Positions 8,163 to 17,570 of a stretch of 64,000 bases of DNA are shown here, one piece after another. The stretch is from Microbacterium candidum (GTDB taxonomy: Bacteria; Actinomycetota; Actinomycetes; Actinomycetales; Microbacteriaceae), in the NCBI RefSeq assembly GCF_030315975.1, contig NZ_JASXSZ010000002.1:248001-312000 (forward strand), written 5' to 3'. The notes below the pieces were generated by a model that searched no databases, had not been told where the DNA came from, and saw only the letters and a list, made by a program, of their open reading frames with translations. A program made the position numbers and the translations under genes. The first letter of the stretch is position 1. Each line of letters opens with the position of its first letter.

Positions 8163-8567
8163 TCAGGCCGCGTCGGGGGATGCGGCCTCGTCGGAGGTCA
8201 GCAGGATGACATTGCCGTCCGGATCGTCGACCATGGCGGCGTACGGGCCGATCGTCTTCGTCGGCGCCATGCGCCCGTTGTAGCCCGCGGCGACGAGGTC
8301 GGCGAACGTGCTGTCGACCACGGCATCCTCTCCCACGTAGAACTCGAGCATCTGCGAGTAGCCGCCCGCAGGCGGCTGCCACGTCTTGTCGTAGGCCTTC
8401 GCGAAGCCGTCGGTGATGAGCAGCGTCACGCCGCTCGGCATGCGGTGCGCGACCATCGGCCGCTCCGCCGATGCATCCGGGATGTCGAGACCGAGTCGCC
8501 GGTAGAACCGGATCGACGCGTCGAGGTCGCTCGTCTCGAGCACGACCATGCTGAGCTGCAGTTCCAT
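8163..8567 (-). CDS. VOC-family (glyoxalase/bleomycin resistance fold) protein
   Basis: A 134-residue protein with paired beta-alpha-beta-beta-beta modules: it starts LSMVVLETSDLDASIRFYRRLGLDI and ends with MVDDPDGNVILLTSDE, both VOC landmarks. The function may be metal-dependent lyase/dioxygenase activity or ligand sequestration; nothing nearby decides. ATG 8567 is the family-typical start. The 183-nt gap downstream, up to 8750, shows no gene. Confidence 0.82.
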   Translation of the reverse strand: MELQLSMVVLETSDLDASIRFYRRLGLDIPDASAERPMVAHRMPSGVTLLITDGFAKAYDKTWQPPAGGYSQMLEFYVGEDAVVDSTFADLVAAGYNGRMAPTKTIGPYAAMVDDPDGNVILLTSDEAASPDAA

Positions 8568-8750
8568 CCTGCGATTCTGGCGCGCCCCTCCGACATGCCG
8601 GCGAACAGCCCGTGTCCCGCACGCGAACTCGCGGCTCCGACCCGAGGAAGGGAGTCGGTTCGATGAGCGGAGCGCGCCCGCCTCCCCGGACCGGACTCCG
8701 CCCGTCGAATCGACTCCGCTCGTCGACACCACCCGTCGAAGGGGACGGAC

Positions 8751-9206
8751 TCAGGCCGTCCGCGGCGACGTGGGCTGCTCGATGAGCCTCTTCAGACTGC
8801 CGAGGTTGTCCTGCATCCCGCGGCTGAAGAACCGCTCGGCGAACGGTCCCAGGAACTGGGCCGGGCCCGTCAGCCCCGCTCCGCTGATCGACCCGTCGAG
8901 CTGCAGGCGCGCTCCGCCCGACGCCGGTTGGATGCGGTAACGATACGTGAACGGGGTCGGCCCCTCGACGGACGTGAAAGAGACCTCTTGTCCGGCGAGG
9001 TAGGCGCTGACCTGCACGATGTTGATCGCGGGTCCGCCCGGCAGCCGGCGGTGCACGATGTACCGCGTCCCTGCGCCGCCGTCGCCGGAGAGATGCTCCA
9101 CGCGCTGCACCGCCGAATACCACTGTGGGGTCTTGGTGAAGTCCGCGACGAAGGCGAAGACATCGGCCGGAGCGGCGTGGATGTCGACTGCCAAGGTGAA
9201 TGCCAT
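8751..9206 (-). CDS. SRPBCC-family polyketide cyclase/START-like protein
   Basis: A 151-residue helix-grip protein beginning FTLAVDIHAAPADVFAFVADFTKTPQW, the classical SRPBCC opening, and ending in a long C-terminal helix (FAERFFSRGMQDNLGSLKRLIEQ). It resembles proteins annotated polyketide cyclase/dehydrase. No partner gene identifies its ligand. It is divergent from the hemerythrin-like gene. Confidence 0.8.
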   Translation of the reverse strand: MAFTLAVDIHAAPADVFAFVADFTKTPQWYSAVQRVEHLSGDGGAGTRYIVHRRLPGGPAINIVQVSAYLAGQEVSFTSVEGPTPFTYRYRIQPASGGARLQLDGSISGAGLTGPAQFLGPFAERFFSRGMQDNLGSLKRLIEQPTSPRTA

Positions 9207-9311
9207 GGTGCGTCCATTCTCCCCTGTGAACTGCCGGCGGAGGGGAGGTGAACCCCTACCGGGTGTCGGCGGCCGCGACTAGCGTCGAGGCGAGTCAGCG
9301 AAGGAGGCACG

Positions 9312-9998
9312 ATGCCCGCCACTCCCCTGCCGCCGACCGGCGACGTCCCTCAGCCCAAGACGTGCGATGCGAGCGGAATGATCGAGATCCACCGCATGTA
9401 CAAGGTCGGCTTCGGCGAGGCGCCGAGCCTCGTCGGCCGCGTCGCCGAGGGCGACACCGCGCACGCCGAAGTTGTCGCCGAGCAGCTCAACCTCCTGTCC
9501 GTCGCGTTGCATGCGCATCACGAGGGCGAGGACGAACGCCTGTGGGCGCCCCTCGCCGACCGCGCGCCCGCCTGCGCCGTGCACGTCGAGCGGATGAAAG
9601 AGCACCATGCCCAGCTGCTCGTTCAGCTCACGGCGCTCGACGCGGCGGTGCCCGCCTGGCGGGCGTCGGCAAAGGCGGCGGATGCGGAGCCCGTCCTGAC
9701 CGCGCTCGCCGGCGTCAACGACTGCCTCGCCATCCACCTCCCCGACGAGGAGGCGAACATCGTCCCCGTGATGGAGACGGTGATCACCGAGAAGGAGGTC
9801 GAGTGGTTCTCGGAGCACGGCCGCAAGTCGGTTCCGAAGGGCCAGTCCTGGAATTCGCTCGGCGCCATCGTCACGGCGCAGCCGGACGGCGGTGACGAGT
9901 GGCTTCACGAGAACCTCCCCGGTCCCGTGCGTCTGCTCTGGCGCTGGGTCGGCAAGCCGAAGTACGAGAAGCACCGGGCCGCGCTCGAAGGGCGCTGA
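9312..9998 (+). CDS. Hemerythrin-like (HHE) domain protein
   Basis: A 228-residue four-helix protein. Candidate di-iron ligands are visible as EIHRMY near residue 26, HAHHEGEDERLW near 73, HVERMKEHH near 93 and HLPDEEANIVP near 143. HHE proteins bind a non-haem di-iron centre and act in oxygen, NO or iron sensing and repair. A strong AAGGAGG site at 9300-9306 fixes ATG 9312. It converges on the response regulator with a 5-nt gap. Confidence 0.8.
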   Translation: MPATPLPPTGDVPQPKTCDASGMIEIHRMYKVGFGEAPSLVGRVAEGDTAHAEVVAEQLNLLSVALHAHHEGEDERLWAPLADRAPACAVHVERMKEHHAQLLVQLTALDAAVPAWRASAKAADAEPVLTALAGVNDCLAIHLPDEEANIVPVMETVITEKEVEWFSEHGRKSVPKGQSWNSLGAIVTAQPDGGDEWLHENLPGPVRLLWRWVGKPKYEKHRAALEGR

Positions 9999-10003
9999 CC
10001 CCG

Positions 10004-10681
10004 TTACGCGAGGCCGTGCTCGAAGGCGAAGACCACGAGCTGCACACGGTCGCGTAGACCCAGCTTCGTGAGGATGCGGCTGATGTGCGTCTTCACGGTC
10101 GCCTCGGAGAGGAACTCGCGCGCCGCGATCTCGGCATTCGAGAGGCCTCGTGCCGCGAGTGCGAAGATCTCCCGCTCCCGGTCGGTCAGGGCGGCGTAGG
10201 CAGACGGCACCGGGCGGGGTGCGGCATCCGCGAAGTGCGCGAACAGGTCGCGGGTGGCGGATGCGGCGATCACCGCCGAACCTGAATGCACCGTGCGGAT
10301 CGCGGCAAGGAGGAACTCGGGATCGGCGTCCTTCAGGAGGAACCCGCTCGCGCCCTCGCGGATCGCGCGTGCGGCGGCCTCGTCCAGGTCGAACGTCGTC
10401 AGCATCACGACACGCGGCGGCTCCGGATCGCGCAGCAGCTCGGCCGTCGCCGCGAGGCCGTCCATGACCGGCATCCGGATGTCCATCAGCACCACATCCG
10501 GGCGCGCGGTGCGCACGACCGAGACGCCCTCCTGCCCGTCCGATGCCTCGCCGACGACCTCGAGATCGGGCTGCGAGTCGACGAGCATGCGGATGCCCGC
10601 GCGGAACAGCGCCTGGTCGTCCACGAGCACCACCCGGATGGCGTCAGCGCGTTTCGTCTCGCTCGTTCCTCGCTCGCTCAA
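10004..10681 (-). CDS. LuxR/NarL-family response regulator
   Basis: It has a receiver domain starting IRVVLVDDQALFRAGIRML with the phospho-acceptor in VVLMDIRMP, the conserved Thr in MLTTFD and Lys in LLKDA, then a LuxR HTH (LTDREREIFALAARGLSNAEIAAREF ... TVKTHISRILTKLG). The start is ambiguous because a dispersed repeat reaches into the N-terminal codons. TTG 10681 lies inside the repeat, 9 nt after AAGGG, and is my choice; GTG 10633 would begin directly at VLVDDQ and GTG 10753 would add more repeat-encoded residues. It pairs with the kinase upstream. Confidence 0.85.
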   Translation of the reverse strand: MSERGTSETKRADAIRVVLVDDQALFRAGIRMLVDSQPDLEVVGEASDGQEGVSVVRTARPDVVLMDIRMPVMDGLAATAELLRDPEPPRVVMLTTFDLDEAAARAIREGASGFLLKDADPEFLLAAIRTVHSGSAVIAASATRDLFAHFADAAPRPVPSAYAALTDREREIFALAARGLSNAEIAAREFLSEATVKTHISRILTKLGLRDRVQLVVFAFEHGLA

Positions 10682-10810
10682 CGACCTGATCCCTTCAGCG
10701 CCTGCGCTCCGTCTCTGCGTTTCGTCTCGCTCCGCTCGCTCAACGACCCGCACCCTTCAGCATCCGCGCCGCATCAGCGCGTTTCGTCTCGCTTCGCTCG
10801 CTCAACGACC
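10649..10810 (-). repeat. Triple array of the GGTCGTTGAGCGAG repeat
   Basis: Three copies in the same orientation at 10649-10686, 10716-10748 and 10779-10810, about 65 bp apart. Read on the minus strand each is GGTCGTTGAGCGAGCG ... GAGACGAAACGC, and the first two are preceded by GCTGAAGGG. The array fills the kinase-regulator junction and extends into the regulator's 5' codons. Confidence 0.8.
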
Positions 10811-10843
10811 CGTTCCTTTTCGACACCTCAGTTGAGTCAGCGC

Positions 10844-11998
10844 TCAAGGGCCCTCACCGCCGATCGGCAGGGAGCCGCGGACGACGAAGGCGCCCGCATC
10901 CTCGCCCGCCTCCAGCATGCCGCCGACGAGCTGCGCACGCTCGCGCATGCCGATGATCCCGTGGCCCGAACCGCCGGCGACGGCATCCGCCCGCAGGGGA
11001 TTGCGCACGTCGAGGTCGACCCGGTCGGCGTACCACGCGAGCCGCAGCTGCACGGGGGCTCCGCCGTGGCGGAGCGCGTTGGTGAGCGCCTCCTGCAGGA
11101 TGCGGTAGACCGCGAGCTGGACAGCGGCCGGCGGCTCGCCCGGGGGCGCCGGATCGACGGTGACGCGAAGGTCGACACCGGCGGCGCGGACCTGCGCGTA
11201 GAGGGCCTCGAGGTCCGCGAGCGTCGGCTGCGGTCCGTCGCCCTGCGCGTGCCGGAGCTGAGTGAGCAGCAGCCGCACGTCGGCGAGCGCAGCCCGCGCG
11301 GTCGACGAGATCGTGCCGAGCGCCGCCGTCGCGGTGGCCGGATCGGATGCCGCGGCATACCGCGCACCGTCGGCCTGGGCGATGACGACTGCGAGCGAGT
11401 GGGCCACGATGTCGTGCATATCGCGCGCGATGCGCACGCGCTCCTGCTCGGACGCGGCATCCTGTTCGGCCTGGATCTGCGCCGTGCGGTTCTCCCGCGC
11501 ACGCCGGGCGGTGCGCACCAGGGCGCCGATCGTCCAGCACAGCAGGAGCCCGAAGGACACCGCGACCCACATGACCGCGGCGATCGTGAGGTTCTGCCAG
11601 TGGAAGCCGATCCCGAGCGGCGACCGCAGGAGATAGAGGTAGATCGTGATGACGAGCGCACCCACGAGCGCGGAGGCGAACCCCAGCCAGAACACGAGCC
11701 GCGTCCCGTAGGCGGCCGTCACGTACAGGACTCCGAAGATCGCCGCGTTGCTCGCCATCGGATCGAGTCCCGCGCTCATCTGCAGGACGGCCCCGGCCCA
11801 CGCGATCGCGAGGGCGAGGGCGGGAGAGAGCCGTCGTACCGCGAGCGCGCCCGCCATCGCCAGCCCGACCAGGACGGTCGCCGCCGCGTGCACGCTCCAG
11901 ATCGAGTCGCGCACTTCGACGAATCCGGTCGCCAGGAAGAACGCCGCGGCGATGACGATGTCCGTCATGAGCTGACGGGTCGGGAGCGCACGGATCAC
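10844..11998 (-). CDS. Two-component sensor histidine kinase (HisKA_3)
   Basis: A 384-residue kinase with about five N-terminal transmembrane helices (residues 12-160), a short linker, the HisKA_3 dimerisation helix with phospho-acceptor His195 in RDMHDIVAHSLAVVI, and an HATPase domain with EALTNALRHG (N-box) and GHGIIGMRERA (G-box). This is the DesK/NarX-like class that pairs with LuxR-type regulators. The membrane portion has no obvious ligand domain. It is the first gene of the two-component operon, and a repeat array separates it from its partner. Confidence 0.9.
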   Translation of the reverse strand: MIRALPTRQLMTDIVIAAAFFLATGFVEVRDSIWSVHAAATVLVGLAMAGALAVRRLSPALALAIAWAGAVLQMSAGLDPMASNAAIFGVLYVTAAYGTRLVFWLGFASALVGALVITIYLYLLRSPLGIGFHWQNLTIAAVMWVAVSFGLLLCWTIGALVRTARRARENRTAQIQAEQDAASEQERVRIARDMHDIVAHSLAVVIAQADGARYAAASDPATATAALGTISSTARAALADVRLLLTQLRHAQGDGPQPTLADLEALYAQVRAAGVDLRVTVDPAPPGEPPAAVQLAVYRILQEALTNALRHGGAPVQLRLAWYADRVDLDVRNPLRADAVAGGSGHGIIGMRERAQLVGGMLEAGEDAGAFVVRGSLPIGGEGP

Positions 11999-12112
11999 GC
12001 TTCGACGCTACGCGAGGGCGCATGCGGCCCGCATCCGTCTCCAGATGTATCCCTTGCCGGACGCCCGGGAAGGCTCTACGGTGCGGAGACGGGCGAAAAC
12101 GAGGGAGACACG

Positions 12113-12961
12113 ATGACGACGGTGCGCGCGGCGATCAGTCAGACCACCTGGACGGGCGACAAGGAGTCGATGCTCGACAAGCACGAGGGGTTCGCGCGGG
12201 ATGCCGCCGCCCAGGGCGCGCAGGTCGTGTGCTTCCAGGAGCTCTTCTACGGTCCCTACTTCGGGATCACGCAGGACAAGAAGTACTACCGGTTCGCGGA
12301 GCCCTCGGACGGCCCGATCGTGCAGCGGTTCGCCGCGGTCGCGAAGGAGCTCGGCACCGTCATGGTCCTGCCGATCTACGAGGAGGCCCAGACCGGCGTC
12401 TACTACAACACCTCGGTGCTGGTGGATGCCGACGGCACCGTGCTCGGGAAGTACCGCAAGCACCACCTCCCTCACCTCGACCGGTTCTGGGAGAAGTTCT
12501 ACTTCCGTCCGGGCAACCTCGGCTATCCGGTGTTCGACACCGCCGTCGGCCGGGTCGGGATGTACATCTGCTACGACCGGCACTTCCCCGAGGGATGGCG
12601 GGAGCTGGGGCTCCACGACGCCCACATGGTCTTCAACCCCAACGCGACCAAGCCCGGACTGTCGAACCGCCTGTGGGAGGTCGAGGGTCCGTGCGCCGCC
12701 GTCGCGAACGGGTACTTCGTCCTGCAGCCCAACCGCGTCGGGCGAGAGGACAACGAGTACGGCGAGCTCGCCGTCGACTTCTACGGCACGAGCCAGGTGA
12801 TCGACCCGCGCGGCAACTTCGTCGGCGACCGCGGCTCGAGCGAAAACGAGGAGCTGCTGGTGCGCGACCTGGACCTCGACATGGTGCAGGAGATGCGCGA
12901 CGACTGGCAGTTCTACCGTGACCGCCGGCCCGACTCCTACGGCGACATCGTCGCGCCCTGA
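12113..12961 (+). CDS. Carbon-nitrogen hydrolase, beta-ureidopropionase/N-carbamoyl amidase-like
   Basis: A 282-residue nitrilase-superfamily enzyme with the full triad Glu43 (CFQELFYGPYF), Lys116 (GKYRKHHLPH) and Cys153 (ICYDRHFPEGWRELG). The QELFYGPYFG and ICYDRHFPEG motifs are those of beta-ureidopropionase/N-carbamoylputrescine amidase. Next to a dihydropyrimidinase it most likely hydrolyses N-carbamoyl-beta-alanine to beta-alanine, CO2 and ammonia, but a role on N-carbamoyl amino acids from hydantoins is equally possible. ATG 12113 follows GAGGGAG. It is divergent from the histidine kinase. Confidence 0.87.
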   Translation: MTTVRAAISQTTWTGDKESMLDKHEGFARDAAAQGAQVVCFQELFYGPYFGITQDKKYYRFAEPSDGPIVQRFAAVAKELGTVMVLPIYEEAQTGVYYNTSVLVDADGTVLGKYRKHHLPHLDRFWEKFYFRPGNLGYPVFDTAVGRVGMYICYDRHFPEGWRELGLHDAHMVFNPNATKPGLSNRLWEVEGPCAAVANGYFVLQPNRVGREDNEYGELAVDFYGTSQVIDPRGNFVGDRGSSENEELLVRDLDLDMVQEMRDDWQFYRDRRPDSYGDIVAP

Positions 12962-12971
12962 GAGCATGGCC

Positions 12972-13045
12972 GGTCGTTGAGCGAGGAGCGCAGCGACGAG
13001 ACGAAACGTCGCAGCGGTTCGACTCGCTTCGCTCGCTCGACGACC
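12972..13045. repeat. Dispersed repeat pair between nitrilase and dihydropyrimidinase
   Basis: A forward copy GGTCGTTGAGCGAG ... GACGAGACGAAACG (12972-13008) is followed by a diverged inverted copy ending GCTCGCTCGACGACC (13016-13045). The two could fold into a long hairpin within the presumed operon mRNA. Confidence 0.7.
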
Positions 13046-13065
13046 GGGGAGAAGAGGAGACACGA

Positions 13066-14502
13066 ATGGCAACCACACTCATCACCGGCGGGACCGTCGT
13101 CTCGGCCACCGGTCGCACCGAGGCCGACGTCCTCATCGACGGGGAGACGATCGCCGCGGTGCTCGCGCCGGGCTCGCACCTGCTCGGCACAGACCTCGCG
13201 GCATCCGTCGACACGGTCATCGACGCGACCGGGAAGTACGTGATCCCGGGCGGCATCGACGCGCACACCCACATGCAGCTGCCGTTCGGCGGCACGGAGG
13301 CGTCCGACACGTTCGAGACCGGGACGCGCGCGGCCGCGTGGGGCGGCACCACCTCGATCGTCGACTTCGCCGTGCAGCGCTACGGCGAGCGTGTGCAGGA
13401 CGGCCTCGCCGCCTGGCACGAGAAGGCCGCGGGCAACTGCGCGATCGACTACGGCTTCCACCAGATCATCGGCGGTGTCGACGCGGATGCGCTCGCCGCG
13501 ATGCCGGGCCTCGTCGATGAGGGCATCACGAGCTTCAAGCTCTTCATGGCGTATCCGGGCGTCTTCTATTCCGACGACGCGCAGGTGCTGAAAGCGATGC
13601 AGGTCTCGCGCGACACCGGGATGCTGACCATGATGCACGCGGAGAACGGGCCCGTCATCGACGTGCTCGCGGCGCAGCTCGTCGAGGAGGGCAAGACCGA
13701 TCCCTACTTCCACGGCATCGCCCGCGCCTGGCAGATGGAGGAGGAGGCGACCCATCGCGCGATCATGATCGCGAACCTGACGGGGGCGCCGCTCTACGTC
13801 GTCCATGTGAGCGCCAAGCAGGCCGTCGAGCAGCTCGCGGCCGCGCGCGACCGCGGGCAGAACGTGTACGGCGAGACGTGCCCGCAGTACCTCTATCTCT
13901 CACTCGAGGAGCAGCTCGGCGCCTCGAGCGACGAGTGGGGTGCGTTCGAGGGTGCGAAGTGGGTGTGCTCGACGCCGCTGCGCTCGCGCGCCGAGGGCCA
14001 CCAGGACCACATGTGGCAGGCGCTGCGCACGAACGACCTGCAGATGGTCTCGACCGACCACTGCCCGTTCTGCATGAAGGACCAGAAGGAGCTCGGGCGC
14101 GGAGACTTCCGCGCCATCCCCAACGGGATCGGGTCCATCGAGCACCGCATGGACCTCATGTACCAGGGCGTCGTGACGGGGCGGATCAGCCTCGAGCGCT
14201 GGGTGGAGCTGACCTCCACGACCCCGGCCCGCATGTTCGGGATGTACGGGCGGAAGGGCGTCATCCAGCCCGGGGCCGATGGGGACATCGTCGTGTACGA
14301 CCCGAACGGCCACACCTCGATCGGCCTGGGCAAGACCCACCACATGAACATGGATCACTCCGCGTGGGAGGGCTTCGAGATCGACGGCCACGTCGACACC
14401 GTGCTCTCCCGCGGCAAGGTGATCGTGGATGACGGCGCCTACCTCGGCGCGAAGGGCGACGGCCGCTTCATCAAGCGCGGCCTGAGCCAGTACCTGGTGT
14501 GA
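13066..14502 (+). CDS. hydA: Dihydropyrimidinase / D-hydantoinase
   Basis: A 478-residue cyclic amidohydrolase. The di-metal site is complete: His67 and His69 (DAHTHMQLPFGG), the carbamylated Lys158 (GITSFKLFMAYPG), His191 (MMHAENG), His247 (YVVHVSA) and the late Asp in STDHCPF. It opens dihydrouracil, dihydrothymine or hydantoins to N-carbamoyl amino acids. Start ATG 13066 is preceded by GAGGAGA. The upstream carbon-nitrogen hydrolase supplies the next step and the LLM flavoprotein follows, so this is the centre of a reductive pyrimidine/hydantoin pathway. Confidence 0.93.
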   Translation: MATTLITGGTVVSATGRTEADVLIDGETIAAVLAPGSHLLGTDLAASVDTVIDATGKYVIPGGIDAHTHMQLPFGGTEASDTFETGTRAAAWGGTTSIVDFAVQRYGERVQDGLAAWHEKAAGNCAIDYGFHQIIGGVDADALAAMPGLVDEGITSFKLFMAYPGVFYSDDAQVLKAMQVSRDTGMLTMMHAENGPVIDVLAAQLVEEGKTDPYFHGIARAWQMEEEATHRAIMIANLTGAPLYVVHVSAKQAVEQLAAARDRGQNVYGETCPQYLYLSLEEQLGASSDEWGAFEGAKWVCSTPLRSRAEGHQDHMWQALRTNDLQMVSTDHCPFCMKDQKELGRGDFRAIPNGIGSIEHRMDLMYQGVVTGRISLERWVELTSTTPARMFGMYGRKGVIQPGADGDIVVYDPNGHTSIGLGKTHHMNMDHSAWEGFEIDGHVDTVLSRGKVIVDDGAYLGAKGDGRFIKRGLSQYLV

Positions 14503-14507
14503 TCGCC

Positions 14508-14558
14508 GGTCGCTGAGCCTGTCGAAGCGTCGCGACCCCTCGACAGGCTCGGGGACCG
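14508..14558. repeat. Hairpin repeat between hydantoinase and LLM gene
   Basis: GAGCCTGTCGA (14515-14525) and TCGACAGGCTC (14540-14550) form a perfect 11-bp stem, extended by outer CGGTC/GACCG. It starts with GGTCGCTGAGC, like the GGTCGTTGAGC repeat family, but carries a different interior. It could act as an intercistronic stem. Confidence 0.65.
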
Positions 14559-14572
14559 AGAAAGGAGCAACG

Positions 14573-15589
14573 ATGGACTTCGGCGTCGTCCTGCAGACCA
14601 ATCCGCCCGCGGCTCGCACGGTGCAGCTCGCGAAGCTCGCCGAGGCGCACGGGTTCAGCCACGTGTGGACGTTCGACTCGCACCTCCTCTGGGAGGAGCC
14701 GTACGTCATCCACTCGGCGATCCTCGCCGAGACGAAGCGCGTCACCGTCGGCCCGTTCGTGACGAATCCGGCGACACGCGACTGGACCGTCACGGCATCC
14801 GTCTTCGCGACCCTCAACGAGATGTACGGCAACCGGACGGTGTGCGGCATCGGCCGCGGCGATTCTGCCGTGCGCGTCACGAACGGCAAGCCGACGACGA
14901 TGGCGGAGCTCCGCGAGTCGATCCACGTCATCCGCGAGCTCGGCAACTCCCGTGCCGTCGAGTACAACGGCGCGACGCTCCAGTTCCCGTGGAGCCACGG
15001 GTCCGAGCTCGAGGTCTGGGTCGCCGCCTACGGGCCCCTGGCGCTCAAGCTCGCCGGGGAGGTCGGCGACGGCTACATCCTGCAGCTCGCGGACGTCGAC
15101 ATCGCCGCGTGGATGATCAAGACGGTGAAGGATGCCGCGGCCGCCGCGGGCCGCGACCCCGAGTCGCTCTCCTTCTGCGTCGCGGCCCCCATGTACATCG
15201 GCGACGACTGGGAGCACATGCGCGACCAGTGCCGGTGGTTCGGCGGGATGGTGGGCAACCACGTCGCCGATATCGTCGCGAAGTACGGCCACCACGGTGC
15301 TGTCCCCGATGAGCTCACGGCGTACATCGAGGGCCGCACCGGCTACGACTACAACACGCACGGCAGCGCCGACAACGACCACGTCGACTTCGTGCCCGAC
15401 GAGATCGTCGACCGGTTCTGCATCCTCGGATCCGCCCAGCACCACATCGCCAAGCTCGAGCAGCTGCGCGACCTCGGCGTCACACAGTTCGCCGGCTACC
15501 TCCAGCACGACAGCAAGGAGGAGACGATGCGGGTCTACGGCGAGACCGTCATCCCCGCGCTCTCCGCGCACGTCACCGCCAAGCGGTGA
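14573..15589 (+). CDS. LLM-class flavin-dependent oxidoreductase (CPS_4043-like)
   Basis: A 338-residue TIM-barrel protein of the luciferase-like/F420 oxidoreductase superfamily, with the N-terminal MDFGVVLQTNPPA strand, WTFDSHLLW, and the GIGRGDSAVR loop that lies at the flavin phosphate. From memory it resembles TIGR03842, a branch often found beside dihydropyrimidinase. Whether it uses F420 or FMN cannot be told. By context it may carry out an oxidation or reduction feeding the ring-opening enzyme; RutA, which attacks uracil, belongs to the same superfamily. ATG 14573 follows AAAGGAG. Confidence 0.85.
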   Translation: MDFGVVLQTNPPAARTVQLAKLAEAHGFSHVWTFDSHLLWEEPYVIHSAILAETKRVTVGPFVTNPATRDWTVTASVFATLNEMYGNRTVCGIGRGDSAVRVTNGKPTTMAELRESIHVIRELGNSRAVEYNGATLQFPWSHGSELEVWVAAYGPLALKLAGEVGDGYILQLADVDIAAWMIKTVKDAAAAAGRDPESLSFCVAAPMYIGDDWEHMRDQCRWFGGMVGNHVADIVAKYGHHGAVPDELTAYIEGRTGYDYNTHGSADNDHVDFVPDEIVDRFCILGSAQHHIAKLEQLRDLGVTQFAGYLQHDSKEETMRVYGETVIPALSAHVTAKR

Positions 15590-15596
15590 CGGCAGG

Positions 15597-17021
<1,425 letters not shown>

Positions 17022-17495
17022 TCAGGCCGGGACGATCGGGCGGCTCTCGTAGAACGTCTGCAGGACGATCGTCGTGCGCGTGCGCACGTTCGCGGCGAGG
17101 CGGATGTCGCGGATGAGGCGCTCCAGCTCGCGCGGCGACGCGACGCGCACGAACAGCATGTAGCTGGCATCCCCCGCGATCGAATGGCATGCCTCGATCT
17201 CGTCGAGGTGTTCAAGGAGCTCCGGGGAGTTGTCGGGCTGTGCCGGGTCGAGAGGCGTGATCTCGACGAACGCCGACAGGGGCTTGCCGACGAGCTCCGG
17301 ATCGACGACCGCGTGGTACCCCGTGACGACCGACCGGGCCTCGAGCCGGCGCAGCCGTGCCTGCACCGCGGACACCGACAGCCCCACCGTCTCCGACAGC
17401 TCGGAGAGCGTCGCGCGCGCATCGACGGAGATCGCCGCGAGCAGCGCGCGATCGGTGTCGTCGAGAGCCATGGGGGTAGGCGCAGGATCCGTCAT
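17022..17495 (-). CDS. Lrp/AsnC-family transcriptional regulator
   Basis: A 157-residue protein with an N-terminal HTH (LDDTDRALLAAISVDARATLSELSETVGLSVSAVQARLRRLE) and a RAM/ligand-binding domain (GKPLSAFVEITPL ... CHSIAGDASYMLFVRV). Such regulators bind amino acids as octamers. ATG 17495 is chosen; ATG 17519 is possible. Neither has a Shine-Dalgarno, suggesting leaderless translation. It is divergent from the DUF6421 gene across a 75-bp gap with a 15-bp palindrome. Confidence 0.9.
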   Translation of the reverse strand: MTDPAPTPMALDDTDRALLAAISVDARATLSELSETVGLSVSAVQARLRRLEARSVVTGYHAVVDPELVGKPLSAFVEITPLDPAQPDNSPELLEHLDEIEACHSIAGDASYMLFVRVASPRELERLIRDIRLAANVRTRTTIVLQTFYESRPIVPA

Positions 17496-17528
17496 GGATG
17501 TAAGATTATCGCTATCCATGTCGATACA

Positions 17529-17543
17529 CCGGAAAAATTCCGG
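17529..17543. promoter_or_regulatory. Candidate Lrp-type operator
   Basis: CCGGAA-AAA-TTCCGG is a perfect 15-bp palindrome with an AT-rich centre, the size and shape of Lrp/AsnC boxes. It lies between the divergent Lrp and DUF6421 genes. ATGGAT (17494-17499) and ATCCAT (17514-17519) form a second, weaker inverted repeat nearer the lrp start. Confidence 0.55.
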
Positions 17544-17570
17544 CAAACTCCACGATCGGAGGTTTCCCCC

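Noticed and set aside
8568..8750. Small ORFs between the VOC and START-domain genes
   Set aside because: Short, Arg/Pro-rich, without ribosome sites; they look like GC-driven chance frames.
10649..10810. CRISPR array interpretation of the three regular repeats
   Set aside because: Only three units, with related rather than unique spacers, no Cas genes nearby, and single copies scattered elsewhere.
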